Source: Gamarada debralockiae
Lineage: Eukaryota; Ascomycota; Leotiomycetes; Helotiales; Hyphodiscaceae
Direction: 5' to 3'
Assembly: GCA_002803225.1 (NCBI GenBank)
Contig: NXFV01001054.1
Location: forward strand, 1-50,497
Length of the DNA stretch: 50,497 nt
The notes under the pieces were generated by a model. The model saw only the letters and a program-made list of their open reading frames with translations, had not been told where the DNA came from and did not search any database. Position numbers and translations under genes: made by a program. How positions within the stretch are numbered: position 1 is the stretch's first letter; each line of letters begins with the position of its first letter. Of the stretch, positions 11,205-23,228 are shown in pieces.

Positions 11205-14200
11205 TTATGATAAATAGGCAATAATGTCCGTCTCGTCCTGCGTCTCAAAATGCTCGAATTTCCGCTTTAGCCGACCGCCAATAATTGTAGGATGTCCGCT
11301 CGAAGAGTCATGTGGAGTTTTGATCGGAGGGATCCAGCTCATGTGGACACCCTCGTTGTATCGGAAACCGATTGGTGGCAGGTTGCAATTACGAGGTCTG
11401 AGATGTCGAATTGCGCTAGTGTGACCTCGAACAGGAAATGTTGTAGTATGGGTGTGCGTCGACGAGAGAATGACTGTCGCCTCTGCTTCTTCGGGACTGA
11501 GCTGCGCGCTGGGCGGGAAATAATAGACCGTTCTATTAGTGGAAGATCTTGGTAGATATATCTCCTTTCCTGTGACCTCGACTTCGTTTTCAGCTTGAGC
11601 TGACTGATGCAGTAGCACTCTATAGACTTTCAAGACTCGAAAATCCCCTTTCGGGTCGTTTTGAGTGATGTAGAGCCAATTGTCGGTCCAGGTGAGCGTG
11701 TAGGGTAGTCTGGAAATTGGAATGGAATTCGCAGTGCCCAAGTCTACTTGAGTGCGGAAGATGAGATGAGGAGCACAACGCGCAGTTTTGGTCGTTGAGA
11801 GACGGTGCGTTGAGACCTGCATTGAAAGCCTCAACGGCATATTCTGGTCTAGATCTTTCATTTCGGGTAAGTTGCCTTTGAAACTGTCGCTTTTCCGTGC
11901 TTCTAGGGCGGCTATATGAAGAAAGCGTCCGCAAGAGGAGAAGTGGAATCTGATAGAGATGTAACAAGCTCTACGGGAAGAGCGATTGAGCCTTCTTGAG
12001 AAGTATGTATTGTTGGAAAAGTCTACGAAGACCACCTCGCCGCCTCCCAAGGCCCAGACTACCAATGATTTGGATGGGTGAAAGACCGGAGGCGAATTGT
12101 ATAAAATGTTAGAGCGTTCTTGATTGTAGTGGAATATCTGTGTCGGTGGTTCCGATTGAGTGTCGTATATTCGAAGACACTCTTTGTCAAGTTGGAATTG
12201 GCGTGATGCCGCCTTTGCTTTCGCACTCATCAAATTGTCCAACCGTTCGCCTGCCCGGCTCAAAACGTTATTACCCTCATTATTACTATTCTTATTATCG
12301 CTATCCTCGTTATCACTGTCACTGCCACTGTTCTCAAATTCGGATTCGCGGCCAGAACCCTGCTCTGAGCTCCATTCAGTCGCGTCACTCCGAAGGAAAA
12401 TGTCGGAATTGGAGTCACTGTCATTACCCCGGCGACGTCGAGTATTATTGATTTTGGGGGCGTGTCGGCCTCTATAATCATCATATAGCTCTCTGAGACC
12501 AGAGGATCGTTTTAAGAAGTCCCCATTAATAGGCTTATTAAGCCCCAAAACAGCACGTCCTTCCACAGGGTCTGTGAATTTAGAGCTGTGTGAATTCTCG
12601 GAGTCGCTCAAAGCTTCCAAATCCGCAGATGAGATGTCGAAATCAGAGTTTGATTCAGAGCTGGTACTATAGTTCCACTGGTCGCGAACACTGCTCTCAT
12701 CGGTCATCTCAGATGTAGGTGCCATGCTTTCCCACTCATAGGCGGAATTCTCCTCCGCGCTGTAGGTGGCAGAGGAGGCCATTTCTAGACCCTCAGAATC
12801 GCTCGAATCGGGAGCTTCTGATGGAATAGGTGACAGTGAAGGCCATTCAAAATTTTCTTCCACCCGCTGGGAATACGGAGTCCCAGAATCTGGTGCTAAG
12901 CGTGAATTTAGGAAGTCCTTATTCCTGTCAAAATTCACCATCTGTTGCTCACCACTGTCCCTGGTTCCGCCTTCAAAGAAAGAATCGATGAATTCAGAAA
13001 ATGCAACATAAACATTCCCCTCGATCTCAGAGCTCTCTCTCTTCTCTGGCCTGGCAGTCCGTCGCTGCGCAACGGCAAGATATCGTTCGTGGCTGGCTAT
13101 GTCTTCCGTATCTTCTTCCTTGCCGTTTCCAAAGATGACAGTGATGTAGCAATATTTGCCGTCTCTTCGAAAGACTTGTGATCCAATACGCAGATATTGG
13201 AGATTTGGTGAAGCACCTATTAGAGCTGGCATACCAACATCCCTGCGGATTTGGAATGGATGAGCATAATATTCCATCCGGCACGATTTACAATTTATTT
13301 GACGACTTTGAGAGTGATTCAGCTTCGGCCCCGAGGAGTGAAAAGACCATGTTTGTAATACAAACTGTAATTCTGAAGATTCGGGATAATGGCTGAAAGG
13401 TAGCCTTCCAGCAAAGAGTTAGTCAAGCTGGCCGTGAAGGTGTCTTGGGAAATTCTCATTAACTCACTTGGGGCTTTTGCACATCACTCTTAAAAGCTGA
13501 CTTCCGTCAACCGAGATGAGGTCTTCATGAAATGACCAAGGTTTGTCCTCATCCTCAGCCCCCTCGGAAAATACAAAGCTATCATATCGAGATTTGAGCC
13601 GGCTGAGGAAGTTCCAGGGGCCCAACGCACCAAAAAGGCAGCGATCGATCTCTCCGAGACATCTGCGCTCAAGGAAAACACCCCATTCGCTGACAAAATT
13701 TTGATAATTTCGGGATATTCTCTTCCCATCTATAGGGTGCTCCGAAAACCACTTGGGAAATATGCGTTTCATATGGGTAGGAATCCAGACTTGTCTGGGA
13801 CGGTATATGCCAAAGTGTCCTTCAACAGACAAGGTTTGAACCTGTAAGCAAGCTGCAAATTGTGGACTTTGGACAAAGTTTAGCACATCTTCCAAAGGTC
13901 GGTTATTTTCCGCTACCTGGTCAGAATGCTTGTCCCAATATTTGGCGGCGTAGGTGAGGAGAGAATGGTTGCCGACAGCCTCACCCGAAGTGGCTCTCCA
14001 GGCCTGACCATCTTCCTCCAAGGGGTAGGAGTACCTTGGTTGCCGTAGATACCGAAGGAGTGTGCTCGCCACCTCGTCTTCTGAAATTGATATTGCTTTG
14101 TCTGAAAGTTGCTCGTTCTTGAAGACGTCGGGGTGACGGATGAGGAATTCCCGAACCGTTGAATGAGAAAGGGCCATCGTGCTACTTCGAATATCACTGA

Positions 14201-16458
14201 CGTCCCCAAGAATTTTGATTAAAGGTTCACAGCACTGACTTAGTCGCAACATGGTCGGCAAATCCTCCGAAGTTAAATCTTCGTCCTCTGGTACTGATAG
14301 CATAGCAATTGCTTCCCTGAGCTCGGGGAATCGTAAAGGACGCCTTGCAAATGTTACGAACGTGAGAATCTTGCTGCGAATAATTAGAAGTTTCCTGGAA
14401 AAAAAAATTGAAACCTTGCTTGCCTATACAGCGGATACAACCTCTTGTCAATTCGTCCCAGTATACGATGATAATAATCATCAAGTTTCTGCGGTAAGCT
14501 CTCCTTGATCTGAGTAACCAAATCTCGGAGATTCTCCGCATACTGAAGCGAGTCTGCCATAAGATACGCGTACAGAAAGTTCCCTCTAGCGCGAGCATTG
14601 AGCTCATTCAAGATCAAGGCACGATCCTCCTGGACAATATCTAAGCCTTCGAGAAATGCGCTATCATGGAAAAATGTGTTGATATCCATAGCAGTGTTTT
14701 CCTCGGTCATGTCAATATACGAGTAGCTATAAAGAACCTTTTGGATGGAAATTTGATCCTGTGAGCTTATCCAGAGCCTCATTTTCGCCGGGTTGGAAGA
14801 GCTCAGTTCGCAGAATGCGGCAAGTACTTGCTTAGTCTCACGCCAGTACATATCTGTGACACAAGTTTCATCCAAGCCATCGAGAACGATATATACCATG
14901 TGCAACTCCGCGAGAAGTAATTTGATCAGATTTAGAACCCTTTTCGCGTCGCCCCGAGTATGCTGAACATGCGCATGTATCTCATCCGGGATATCATGGC
15001 TATCTTTCCACAGTTGCTCTAGTAACTGATCTGCTATATTCCGATAGGTGTCCAATGCCGAATATTGGTTATTGCTAGAATAGTATTGGTATGCCGTGCA
15101 CGCCGTTGGCTGAGAGCTCTGGACTGTTTCTATTACGTGGGCACTTAGAACAGATTTCCCAATGCCAGGTTCTCCCCGAAGCCAAAGGATTGGTGTAGCG
15201 TGCTCTGGATGAAGCTGGTCAAGCCACTGTGAGAATAATGTATGTGTAAGAATCCAATGGCAAGTCTTGAAGTGTCTCCGGCTGCTTTCTTGCTGGAAGC
15301 GTCTGACATTCATAGTGTTATCAGCTCGGATCCAGTCACGGACATCCTTTTGTCGCATTCCTATAATTCACATAATAAGTATTTCACTGAATTACCACGG
15401 AAGATAAACTCACTTTTTCTGTCTGTCTCTTGCTGTATTCTTGAATTTCTTTCTTCTGATATGTATGAGGATATTTCAGCTCTCGCAATCAGTGCTAATC
15501 TTCTCTCGTCTTCAATCCTCTTCCTGCCTTCAATATACTCCTGCTGTTGCACAAGCGGAACCAGTTTTGATATTACATCGGCATCTTCATGGAGATCATC
15601 TAGGATTTTGTCAAGTTTTTTTGTGCTAAATGATGTTACAGCCCGGCTGACTGCAGAGTATGCTGTAGTATGTAAGCGTAAGCCATTCTTGATTCCCTCT
15701 TTTACCAAACTTACAACTGCGCTGGCACTCTTTCGCTACCCTGCCCCAGAATCTCAAAACGTTGATGTAGGATTTTTTGAGCTCCTCTTGCATGATGGAA
15801 GAGCCTGCAAATAGCTCTTCATACAGCAGCAAATGTTGTAGATGGCCAGTCAAGGAACGGAGCTGGGCGCTGATTTTCTCATACAAGGAGAGGTATCTTT
15901 TTGAGCACTGGTAGATGTGAGTGAGTTTGGCAGCAGAGAGTGAAAGAAATTGGGTGGCTCAAGAGACATAATCACCTCAATCACTGCATTCAAGACACCC
16001 CAGATCAATGCTGTTGGCATTGGATCGGCATTGCCTAGTATATAGCTTTAGTTGGAGCTGGTAAGAGACATAATCGGTAGATACTTACATAGAATGTTTA
16101 ACACTCCGGCATAGTCGTTTAGCACGCTGATAACTGGCTTCAGCATTTTCCTGATAATCCTAGTCGACTTCTTATTGGAACTTGATTCCTCTAAATCATG
16201 AATACTGCGTTGAACATCATCGATAGAAGTTCCAACAGCGGAATCAATACAACCGTCGAGAAACCCTGGCTTTTTATTCTGTGATGCACGAGTTTGCCTA
16301 TAGTCCAGTACAGCGTCCCAGAACGCTGATGACATTGGCCTGCAATAAAGTTGTATGTTAGAGTTCGCGTCGTCTTCTAATCCGCCTTGCATGAAAATTG
16401 GTTGAGAGGTTAAATAAATGCCAGTGGATGCATACCTTGTACCTTTTCCCGAGGTCAT
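11205..16458 (-). CDS. NACHT-type STAND (NLR-like) protein
   Basis: Six exons are proposed on the minus strand: 16458-16436, 16339-16089, 16034-15414, 15360-14424, 14373-13468 and 13404-11205, about 1,645 codons. The N-terminus is a helical domain resembling the DUF7708-type module of fungal NACHT proteins (FWDAVLDYR, PTALIWGVLNAVIE, LLLYEELF). The NACHT domain follows, with Walker A GEPGIGKS near residue 360 and Walker B VYIVLDGLDE near 455, then helical segments (PLRFPELREAI, LSHSTVREFL). The C-terminal part holds a long Ser/Asp/Glu-rich insert and a propeller-like end common in these proteins (PVFHPSKSLVVWALGGGEV, SRLPYTLTW, RTVYYFPPS). Family members act in non-self recognition and regulated cell death. 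Oddities: intron 14374-14423 needs a GC-AG donor; exon 3 contains two frame changes, near 15970 and 15745, that cancel out but leave a stop, so the gene may be damaged or mis-assembled; the first intron is a multiple of three without a stop and is optional. The start is tentative. Confidence 0.75.
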
Positions 16459-16971
16459 CCTTCAATAGATATCAACTGAGTTCAACGGAGAGAGATCTGA
16501 GATCTGAGCTATGTAGACGGAGTCCAAGGCAGGATTGAAAATTCTCTGTGTGACAATGGGCAATGTTTTCCTAAATTCGACCGTTATGTCGAAAAATACG
16601 CTCAGGCTTGCGGCAGCTGCCACACTAAACCAGCTGAGGATTTAAGCACTAAATGTGGCCACACATGTGATGCCACGCTTTTCAAGTCTGCCATGAAGGC
16701 TGTGTGACATAAGGTGAGTGCTAATTGGTGCACGTATGGCTACCTAAACGTCAGGATTAACGATGGATGTGCTGCTGCCTGATAGGCGACAGGGAATAGA
16801 GCGCCACAGAGACCCAAAATCTGTCTTCGCTTGTCATCCTGACCTGGCAAAGTGAGAATCTTTCTTGTCAAGTGGGAGAAGGCACATCCATCATTTACCA
16901 AAAGGACCCTTGAAACTGCATCTCAAACTGTAAAACAAAGAACCCATCTGTGAACACAGGAAAGAGGTATC
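16459..16971. promoter_or_regulatory. Shared bidirectional spacer between NACHT and AAA+ genes
   Basis: This 513-bp spacer separates two start codons facing away from each other, so both promoters must lie here. No long open frame, repeat or clear TATA box was noticed. Joint regulation is an inference from the arrangement only. Confidence 0.5.
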
Positions 16972-19354
16972 ATGTCGAACTTCTGCGAAGAAGGCGCATT
17001 CGGCGATAATCCAAACTTCGGAGCCAAGACTACAAGTCGAACGCTCCGTGTGGACCAGGTGTATGTGTTCTTGCCCGTATTTTGAGTGCTTAGGCTTGCA
17101 AACTAATCTGAGGCATTCAAACAGTCATAGCAGGTAATTGCACTAGAACCCTCGGCCTACAGTACAGTGCTTACTTTGAACATTTAGGAAAGATCATAAT
17201 ATCCACTTTGTTCCAACTTCGAGATCAAATCTTCTCGCAAAACAGAGAAAATTTGGCAAGTACGCACTGGTTGTCCGACGGATCATTGGAAAAGACGGAA
17301 AGGTTAGCCGTACAGAAGTCGATGTCAAGAGTCTACCTCTACGAGATGTTCTACTAGAGATCAACAAGAACATTGAAGGCTTGGAATTAAACAAAACCCC
17401 ACCTTTGGTCAGTTGTGTTCTGAACTGTTCTATTGTAATATCTTAGGCTGACCTTGGTTATCTTCGTCAAGGCGGAACCAATGCTATTTTACCATTCGTT
17501 TACAGGCTTGACAGCCAGGCTGGAGCAAGAGCGAGCCTCTCCAAATCCTAACCAGAATCTCATCAGTGACCTCTCGGAAGCAATTGGCTTCGCTGTTGAA
17601 GACTTCGGCCCAGAGATGGAGAGTATCACATCTCTCTTGGCAAATGGCGAAATCAGCTATGACCATCTGTGGGCTCTTTTCCGGCCCGGAACCATCATTT
17701 ATACAGAGGTGCCTCATCTTCCCGGCTTGCCTGAAATTCTCCTTTTACGCTCAGGCACTTATGTTAAAAAGACGCAAATGAGAGAAGCAGGCTTTACAAT
17801 GCAGTGTTGGGTTTTAAGCCACGATGGAGCTTGTTTAGGACTTTCGTCCCCAATACACGACCTAGCTGTGGGCGAGTTCTTAGGCTCGAGGGCAATCACC
17901 GACTTACCTATATTCCCATTTGAATACCACCCTGACAGGGACTCTTTACGGGCCATGATTGTCGCTCGAGGCAGGCAATTCTTGACGCTTCTGGGATCCA
18001 GCTACAGGGAATATGCTGGTCCCGCGTTGATGCAGAAAGAAGGTGAAAGATATAGAAAAGATGAAATTAGGAAATTCATAGTATGTACTATTTACCAGCA
18101 TGCTATTTTCCTCCAGCTGCTGAAAACTTTCAGTCTCGCGGACGTGTCATGGTTGACCCAACCCTCTTCGTGAGGCACAACACACACTCTATCCTTGCGC
18201 CTCCCGTTCGAAGGGCAAAGAAGAACGATACATTGACAGATGATGATCTCCTCATATGCACTCCTTTAGCCCTTGGCTTCAGTTTTGGAAGTAAGCGTTG
18301 GGGTTTATTCGCCATCTCGGATCTGAAGGAAGTTAGCTGGAATATGACGGCCTTTGATAAACTGGTACTCAATCCTCAGCACTCAAAAGTTGTTCTTGCT
18401 CTAGTTACTGCTCATAGCTCCGGAGAAACTTACTTCGACGATATCGTGCAAAACAAAGGTAAAGGCCTCATTGGACTGCTTAGCGGCCCTCCAGGTGTTG
18501 GAAAGACTTTGACTGCTGAAGCTGTCGCTGAGGCCACTCACCGACCTTTGTACATGCTTAGCGCTGGCGAACTTGGTTCGGATCCAGAAGAGTTGGATGA
18601 AAGGTTGACAGCAATATTGGAGTTGTCTGATCGATGGAATAGCGTCCTCCTTTTGGATGAAGCCGACACGTTTCTTCACGAGCGCGACTCGCGAGAGCTA
18701 ACAAGGAACTCACTTGTCTCGATCTTCCTTCGGCAGCTAGAATACTACCAGGGTATCATGATTCTAACAACCAATCGAGTGAATGCAATTGATACCGCAT
18801 TTCATAGTAAGTGTGCAACTAAACTCACGAGATAGGTTTGTCAAGTTTTGTCCGCTGACACTAATTGTAAGGTCGAATACACTTCTCGATTGATTATCCC
18901 GAACTGGACAAAACTAGTAGATGCAAGATATGGAACATATTTATCAGGAAGATACAAGCAAGCATCGATAGTAGTCGTCTAATAAAAACTGGTACTGCAC
19001 CTGAGCCAGCGAGTACAGAGACGATTGATCACCGAGGGACCGAAACGGACATTGAATGCAGATTTAACATCAGCGATGCCGAGCTCCTCGAATTAGCAGA
19101 GAACCCTTTGAACGGGCGTCAAGTGAGTAGTGACATAATGCGTTATGGAAGACTCCAAGACTGATAGCATCGTCAAGATCAAAAATACCGTTGCGAGTGC
19201 CGTTTCACTTGCCTATCATGAAAGGGTTTCTCTAGATATATCCCACATCAAAATGGTCTTAGGGGTGGTAAATGACTGGGCAGCGGCTGTTCAAGGCCAA
19301 TCCAAATCATCTAATAATGTTACTTTTATAGATGATCTTCTCGGCTCTTTTTGA
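16972..19354 (+). CDS. AAA+ ATPase of the fungal DUF7025-type family
   Basis: Six exons (16972-17060, 17188-17407, 17472-18080, 18134-18806, 18872-19122, 19178-19354) join in frame to 672 residues with conventional splice sites and CTGAC/CTAAT branch points. The first 300 or so residues match the N-terminal domain common to fungal ATPases of this kind (YDHLWALFRPG, LPIFPFEYHPD, MIVARGRQFL, RGRVMVDPTLF). The single AAA domain has Walker A GPPGVGKT near residue 424, Walker B VLLLDEAD near 477, and ILTTNRV with HSRIHFSIDYPEL, giving the arginine-finger region; LNGRQIKNTV marks the lid. Substrate and location are unknown for the family. It is divergently paired with the NACHT gene. Within the first intron, 17061-17187, two complete introns could flank a 9-base exon, adding three residues; both versions stay in frame. 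No damage is seen. Confidence 0.88.
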
Positions 19355-19944
19355 CTATAACGCTTTGTGGAGCCTTTTATGGAGGAGATTCACAAGAAAA
19401 TATTCTTCAAGCTAATGCATATAGTCTAGAAACTTGATTATTTTCTTATAGTATCTTTCTCTTACCCTTTTAAGGAAATTTTCAAGTATCTTTTATATTC
19501 GATACCCCTTGTTTAATACTAAGTCAGCGGCTACCAAGACGTTACCCTAACCAAGAGGCCAGTTGCAAATACCAGGCGGTGAGGCGATTCTGCCCATGTG
19601 AAATTACAAGGGGGCTAGAACAGGGGCCACATACTAGCTCTCGAGAGGCCGCGAGGGGTGAGGGTCAGGTAACAGAACATATACTAGTTGGTTTAAATAT
19701 CTTATTAGAATGTTTTTAAAAATTTCGTACGACTTTTAACGTGGGGATGTATAATCGATTATACATAGGTGCTTGTAAAGCAATTAATGCGGTACTATCT
19801 CTTAGCTTGCTACCCCCATGTCAGGGGGGAGTGGAGGGTCACGCTAACGCTCGCTAAATCGCGCATTTCGGGATTGTCTGGGGCGATGAATCACCATCTC
19901 AAACGAGCCTCGCATCTTTCAACAGCAACCAACTTTATGTCGCG
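19355..19944. other. Intergenic region between AAA+ ATPase gene and nrk1
   Basis: No coding sequence, repeat or RNA gene recognised. The first 150 bases are AT-rich and probably contain the 3' end of the ATPase transcript. The remainder is presumed to include the nrk1 promoter. Confidence 0.5.
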
Positions 19945-21023
19945 ATGTCAACCCTTCGAAAAGCTGTAGTTGTTGGGATCAGCGGCTGCTCCTCAAGTGG
20001 GAAAACGACTCTCAGCCGCTTGCTGCGTGATATCTTTCCCAATACGTTCGTTCTTCATGAAGATGATTTCTATCGGGCTGAAACAGAGTGAGTTATTTCC
20101 TGTCACGTTTCTCCTGTTATCGAAGTCAATTATGCACCCCCCAGTCCTCTGGAAGTTGTTCCAGAGAGCTCTCACTCACTCCATGGCGCACTTTGGTTTG
20201 AAGACATGAGTTTGCAACGGTCACGTGGCTTATCGCGACCTGGAAATTGGAGGTTGCCATGGCTCTCTTTAGATCCATCAGTGATACAATTCCGAGGTTG
20301 ATTTTTTGTTTAGATTACCCAAGAAACATGGCCTTCTAGACTGGGACTGCGCAGAATCGTTGTCGATACCAGACATCATCAAATCGCTTGACCACATCCA
20401 CAAGAATGGCACATTTCCGGTCAGTCAGCGACCACCGCACAAACCACGGCATAGTGCCTTGCTTTCAAGAACATTTGCTCACACCAACACAGCCAGATTT
20501 GGATTCAAAAGAAGACCAGAATTCCGTCGGTGAATGCCCCGTTCCCGACTCCGTCATCGAGTCTCTCAAGGCCCGAGTCAAAACATGGACCGAAGCAGGG
20601 AATCCAGGTCACGGAATTTTGACTTCTTCACGTAATGCGATTCGACTTTGTGTGTTTGATGGCTTCCTCCTGTACTCAAAATCCATGGCATCAGTGCAGC
20701 CACAAATAGACATTAAGCTCTTCCTGCGCGTCTCGTATGCAAAGGCGAAGGCAAGACGGGAGGCGAGAAGTGGGTACGTGACCCTGGAAGGTTTCTGGGA
20801 GGATCCACCTGGCTATGTGGATAAGATAGTTTGGCCAAATTTTGTGGAGGATCATAAGTGGATGTTTGAGGATGAGGATGTGGAGGGGAAGTTGAAGGAG
20901 GATGTGGTGAAGCAGATGGGGATCCGGTGCCAGGATGGAGGTGTAGATGTTGATATGACGACGACTTTGAAGTGGGCTGTTGAGTTATTGATGAAGGAAC
21001 TGCCAATATTGGTGCAAACATAG
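19945..21023 (+). CDS. nrk1: Nicotinamide riboside kinase
   Basis: Three exons, 19945-20087, 20314-20419 and 20493-21023, give 259 residues. The enzyme phosphorylates nicotinamide riboside (and nicotinic acid riboside) with ATP to the mononucleotide, a salvage step toward NAD+. The P-loop GISGCSSSGKTT lies at residues 11-22, followed by LHEDDFY, where the Asp residues bind magnesium/substrate, and by DGxxDWDxPE-like KHGLLDWDCAES. The C-terminal part has VFDGFLLY, KARREARSGY (lid) and a region ending in VWPNFVEDHKWMF. Length fits fungal Nrk1 proteins. The first intron is 226 bases, longer than the others in the window; its donor GTGAGT and acceptor TTTAG restore the conserved EDDFYRAE-TELPKK join. 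Start chosen because the P-loop follows at the usual distance; an ATG eight bases upstream is in another frame. Appears intact. Confidence 0.9.
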
Positions 21024-21899
21024 TTATGTGCTATCAGCAACGAAAATCTAACAGATCAACTAGAAGGCTTTGACAGGTGAAGTTTGCACGCGTAATAGAT
21101 CACGTGATATATCTTTGAACCTGCTGTCGACCCTCCAAAGGTAGTGCCTCCAATATTCCTTTCCCGACTTCCTCTTCACATCTGTCAGAGAGGTTGGATT
21201 AAGCTTAAAGTCAGATTCTTGAGTGTTGGCAATTCGTTCTCGGGACCACTCACAAAAGAAGTGGAAACCCTGTAACCAATATCGGCGAGATCTGTTACAC
21301 TGCATATCACAGTCCTTGAAAGGAAACCTTATTCTCCAATTATATCATGGCTAAAAATCAGCTTGATAGATTGAATAAGGAACATATAATTGCAAATTCG
21401 ATTCATCTCTCTATTTGGTGCATGTGGGCAAACGAGCAATTCCGTAGATAAAACGGATCGTCCCGTCCATTTGAACTTGTATTTTCCTAGAACGGACCGT
21501 CCCCCCGCAACCAATGAACTCAACAACGCAGCAACTCAATTCAGCACACGCCCGTGAATCAATTGGGCACCCATTCACTGCATTCAGCCCACAATATGGT
21601 GGCGATTACTCCTCACAAAAGACAATGGCTCGATATCCGTGCGACCACCCATTCCTCATGAGTTTCAAGCCTCGACAGCGATACCAAGCACGAACCCCTC
21701 GATATGGCCTCACACATACAAGCTACCGAAGTATGCCACAAGGCTGTGGCTGAACTGGCAGATGCGCAGGTCGAGAGCGCGTCACGAACTCGAACTGAAC
21801 GGCGCCCGCGATGACGAGTCCATGATGCGCCGGAGGACGAAGATACTCGTGCGATCCTACCTATGTCTGCTGGTCTAGCATGCAGAGGCTGACATGCGA
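21024..21899. other. Region downstream of nrk1; possible 5' part of the methyltransferase relic
   Basis: A 10-bp palindrome ATCACGTGAT lies at 21099-21108. The frame from 21514 is open for 79 codons but has no motif; together with 21750-21890 it may be the disordered N-terminus of the LaeA-like relic that follows, since those proteins begin with low-complexity sequence. Otherwise nothing recognised. Confidence 0.4.
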
Positions 21900-23228
21900 G
21901 GCATAGATTGATAGCAACAGCAGCGATGCGGATTCTGCTATTGGGGATTTGATGCTTCCGTGAGTTCGCTCCTCAGAGGGTGTGGGGTATTGCGATTGCG
22001 GGGCTGATTGTGAGCGCAGACGTTCCACGACGTCTGTACGTCGAGCTTTTACGATTACGTGGAGGAATATGGCAGAACATACCATCGGTATAAGGAAGGC
22101 AGTGAGTTGTCACATAGTGGCGGGAGTGCTTGGCTGAGTTGCGTTCTCCAGAATATATCATGCACAATGACGAGGTGAGAGTTCATGTCACGCTGACAGA
22201 AGAACTGGATGGCTGATTTCTGGAATTGTGGCGATAGGTCGAACAGGATCGATTAGGTACTCCCCAAATAACCAATAGCTGAAGAGACTATTGTGGCTAA
22301 GGAAAAAGATATGCAGCACCATCTCTGATACGAAAGTACATGACGTTGGACAACAAGCTATTTCTTGCGCCAATAACGGATAATCCTCAACATGTCCTCG
22401 ATATCGGAACAGGGACCGGAATATGGACTATCGATTTTGGTGAACATTGCCCGGCAGCATGTTGAAGTCTGCTAACATTCACCAGCAATCAAACACCTTC
22501 ACCGGTAGCGATCTAAGTCCTATCCAACCATAATTGTGTGTTACCTCTTCTGCCCGAATAACCCAATCTAATGATTGCAGTGTTCCCGTCAATTGCCAAT
22601 TCGAAGTCGAAGATGTAGAAGACGAATAGACTTACAACTAACGCTTCGACCTCCTCGAGTCCTGCTTCAAAGATCCATGCTACGTTCTCGAACAAGCCTT
22701 CCACAGCCTCGCACCCGGCGGGTACCTCGAAATACAAGATGCCGATTTTCCTATGCGAGCAGTTGACAATTCAATGGAAGGCACCGCGCAGGAATGGAAC
22801 ATGTGCATAGTCGATGGAGCTGCGAAAGCAGGACGAGCATGGACAAGGGTCAAGGAATATAAGGCTTGGATGGAAGAGACCGGCTTTGTGGATGTGCAGG
22901 AGAAATTACTAAGGTGGCCGATCAATACCTAGCGAAGGGATCTGCGTCCGAAGAAATTGGGTCTTTGGTTTCAACATGACTTGTTTGGAGGGGTTGAATT
23001 CGACAAGAGCCGTGCTTACGAAAGGCTTGGGATGGTCGGATGAGAAAGTTGAGGTCTTCTTGGTGGATGTCAGGAAGGACATCAAAGAATCGTGGCGTGC
23101 ATGCGTATGCAGTCATGTGAGTAGGCATTCATTTTTGCAATGAGAGCCCTAGCTAATATAGCGATAGGCATATTATCTATGGCACGAAGCCAGAAGAACG
23201 TCGAGCGGATAGTGCCGTTAACCGATAG
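21900..23228 (+). pseudogene. LaeA-like SAM-dependent methyltransferase pseudogene
   Basis: Pieces in changing frames follow the LaeA-like/TAM methyltransferase order: acidic SDADSAIGD (about 21920), YDYVEEYGRTYHRYKEG-like (22040-22110), VEQDRL and KDMQHHL (22235-22325), LDNKLFLAPI, then motif I as VLDIGTGTGIWTIDF (22395-22440), DLSPIQP, a FEVEDVEDE segment, AFHSLAPGGYLEIQD (22700-22740), MEETGFVDVQEK and LRWPINT, and after a possible intron HIIYGTKP ending at 23228. Stops interrupt conserved positions at 22627-22629 (TAG for Trp), 22639-22641 (TAA for Gln) and 22930-22932 (TAG for Trp); each is explained by C-to-T or G-to-A change. Frame changes also occur around 22120-22400. Such enzymes are linked to secondary metabolism and development in fungi, but this copy cannot be made as one protein. 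Confidence 0.75.

Noticed and set aside
18683..18708. CGAGAGCTAACAAGG resembling the LTR hairpin half
   Set aside because: Falls within the conserved AAA domain coding sequence (ERDSRELTRNSLVS); chance similarity.
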